Shown: piece by piece, positions 63,105 to 64,000 of the stretch
How positions within the stretch are numbered: the first letter of the stretch is position 1
Layout: the number at the start of each line of letters is the position of its first letter
From: Nostoc carneum NIES-2107
GTDB lineage: Bacteria; Cyanobacteriota; Cyanobacteriia; Cyanobacteriales; Nostocaceae
NCBI GenBank assembly: GCA_002368155.1
Contig: AP018181.1
Coordinates: 248,001-312,000, forward strand
Length of the DNA: 64,000 nt
Reading direction: 5' to 3'
Position numbers and translations under genes: made by a program
Notes under the pieces: generated by a model
The model's input: only the letters and a program-made list of their open reading frames with translations
The model's database searches: none
What the model was told of the DNA's origin: nothing

Positions 63105-64000
63105 ATGAGTATTACCATTGCAGGTTACAACCTCATCGAACTTCTTTATGACGGTACTACTACCTGCCTTTACCGTGCTTTGCGAGAAGCAGAGCAAACA
63201 TCGGTCATTATTAAAACTCTCAAAGCTGAGTATCCCAACAGACAGCAACTAACTCAGTTAAGGCATGAATATCAAATCCTTCAAAGTTTAAATATTGCAG
63301 GTATTGTTAAACCTTTGGCATTGGAAAATTATCAAAATGGTTTAGCATTAATTCTCACTGATTTTGCCGGAGAGCCGCTCAAGAATTTTATTAATATCCA
63401 AAATTTTGACTTAAGTAGATTTTTAAACATTGCTATTCAGTTAGCTACTATTCTTGCCGATTTACATCAAAACCATATTATTCATCAAGATATTAAGCCA
63501 CAAAATATTTTAATTAATCAGCAAATAGGTCAAGTAAAAATTATTGACTTGAGTATCGCATCATATTTATCTAACGAAAATCAGCATTCTGGCGACCCTA
63601 ACTTTTTAGCAGGTAGCCTCGCCTATATGTCACCAGAACAAACAGGCAGGATGAACCGTGCAATTGATTATCGTACTGACTTTTACTCTTTAGGCGTTAC
63701 TTTTTATGAAATCTTAACGGGTCAGTTACCTTTTCAAGTTAATGACTCTTTAGAATTAGTTCATTGCCACATTGCCAAAACTCCCCTATCTCCTCAAGAA
63801 ATTAACTCAAATATTCCTTCAGTAGTGGCAGATATTGTCATGAAGTTATTAGCCAAAACTGCTGAGGATAGATATCAAAATGCTTTAGGACTCAAAGCAG
63901 ATTTAGAAGAATGCTTGCGAAAATTACAAGCAACAGCAGAAATTACCAATTTCCACATCGGTCAACTAGATTTATCTAGCCAATTTCTGATTCCTCAAAA
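63105..64000 (+). CDS. Serine/threonine protein kinase, N-terminal part (likely multidomain signalling kinase), truncated by window edge
   Basis: The frame is open from ATG 63105 to the window end (298 codons). It begins MSITIAGYNLIELLYDGTTTCLYRA (glycine-loop region), with the VAIK-like SVIIKTLKAEY, the catalytic loop HQDIKPQNILIN, the activation segment start IIDLSIAS, AGSLAYMSPEQTGRMNR and DFYSLGVTFYEILTGQLPF. The kinase domain ends near residue 270. YMSPEQTGRMNR is typical of the long cyanobacterial proteins in which this kinase is followed by AAA ATPase, GAF and histidine kinase modules. The metal-binding DFG is replaced by DLS, as in some relatives. The C-terminal modules lie outside the window. 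Copy F of the dispersed element ends 36 bases upstream. Confidence 0.85.
   Translation, partial: MSITIAGYNLIELLYDGTTTCLYRALREAEQTSVIIKTLKAEYPNRQQLTQLRHEYQILQSLNIAGIVKPLALENYQNGLALILTDFAGEPLKNFINIQNFDLSRFLNIAIQLATILADLHQNHIIHQDIKPQNILINQQIGQVKIIDLSIASYLSNENQHSGDPNFLAGSLAYMSPEQTGRMNRAIDYRTDFYSLGVTFYEILTGQLPFQVNDSLELVHCHIAKTPLSPQEINSNIPSVVADIVMKLLAKTAEDRYQNALGLKADLEECLRKLQATAEITNFHIGQLDLSSQFLIPQ

Overview
The window comes from a filamentous, very probably heterocyst-forming cyanobacterium of the Nostoc/Anabaena/Calothrix/Tolypothrix type. The sequence evidence is threefold. HIP1 octamers (GCGATCGC) occur throughout. Almost every long intergenic space carries heptameric short tandem repeats (units such as ATTACTC, CCCCAAT, GCCCCAT, GGGTAAT, ATTACGA), the classic STRR signature of Nostocales. 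The gene set is typical: HmpF, tandem Hli proteins, CruP, sucrose synthase, an Flv1/Flv3 pair and a multidomain Ser/Thr kinase. No rRNA, tRNA, CRISPR array, intact insertion sequence or prophage was found.

Layout. 1-4.3 kb: the start of a PATAN-domain gene, divergent from hmpF (pilus motility/taxis), then tilS and a tiny membrane protein. 4.9-8.1 kb: a 1039-aa membrane protein built of about eight degenerate helical repeats. 8.4-10.7 kb: two tandem hli genes preceded by a perfect HLR1 (RpaB) site, then two tandem paralogous polytopic membrane proteins. 10.8-14.4 kb: cruP, a lipoprotein, an adenosine-specific-kinase-family protein and a small membrane protein. 14.4-19.7 kb: sucrose synthase followed by a GH65 phosphorylase fused to beta-phosphoglucomutase. 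20.7-34.9 kb: D-Ala-D-Ala ligase, an acyltransferase, a LysR regulator, an RND efflux pair, an SDR, rubrerythrin, a DUF4253 protein and an M48 protease with a Gly-rich insert. 35-39.5 kb: flv1-type, psiE and flv3-type genes. 40-49 kb: a large zinc protease, a TPR-like protein, an MDR oxidoreductase, a Crp/Fnr regulator and a stand-alone response regulator.

49-56.4 kb is the most unusual part. A helical-repeat + vWA protein that looks like Ro60/TROVE lies with an uncharacterised partner. Two tandem copies of a structured, covarying RNA element precede the vWA gene and appear to be read in the same direction. A small conserved gene sits before the RNA copies, and a divergent NACHT-HEAT (NLR-like) protein lies beyond it. 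I propose this as a candidate RNP, RNA-repair or defence module. The Ro60/Y-RNA analogy is inference, not identification.

57-64 kb: a long AT-rich spacer with an orphan strong terminator (possible sRNA), a KaiB-fold protein beside pilT, a small membrane protein, wecB-type UDP-GlcNAc 2-epimerase and the start of a Ser/Thr kinase.

A dispersed ~100-bp MITE-like element with ATACCAATT-type ends and a central palindrome occurs six times (20.6, 32.4, 46.9, 47.1, 56.4 and 63.0 kb). Its centre shows compensatory changes between copies.
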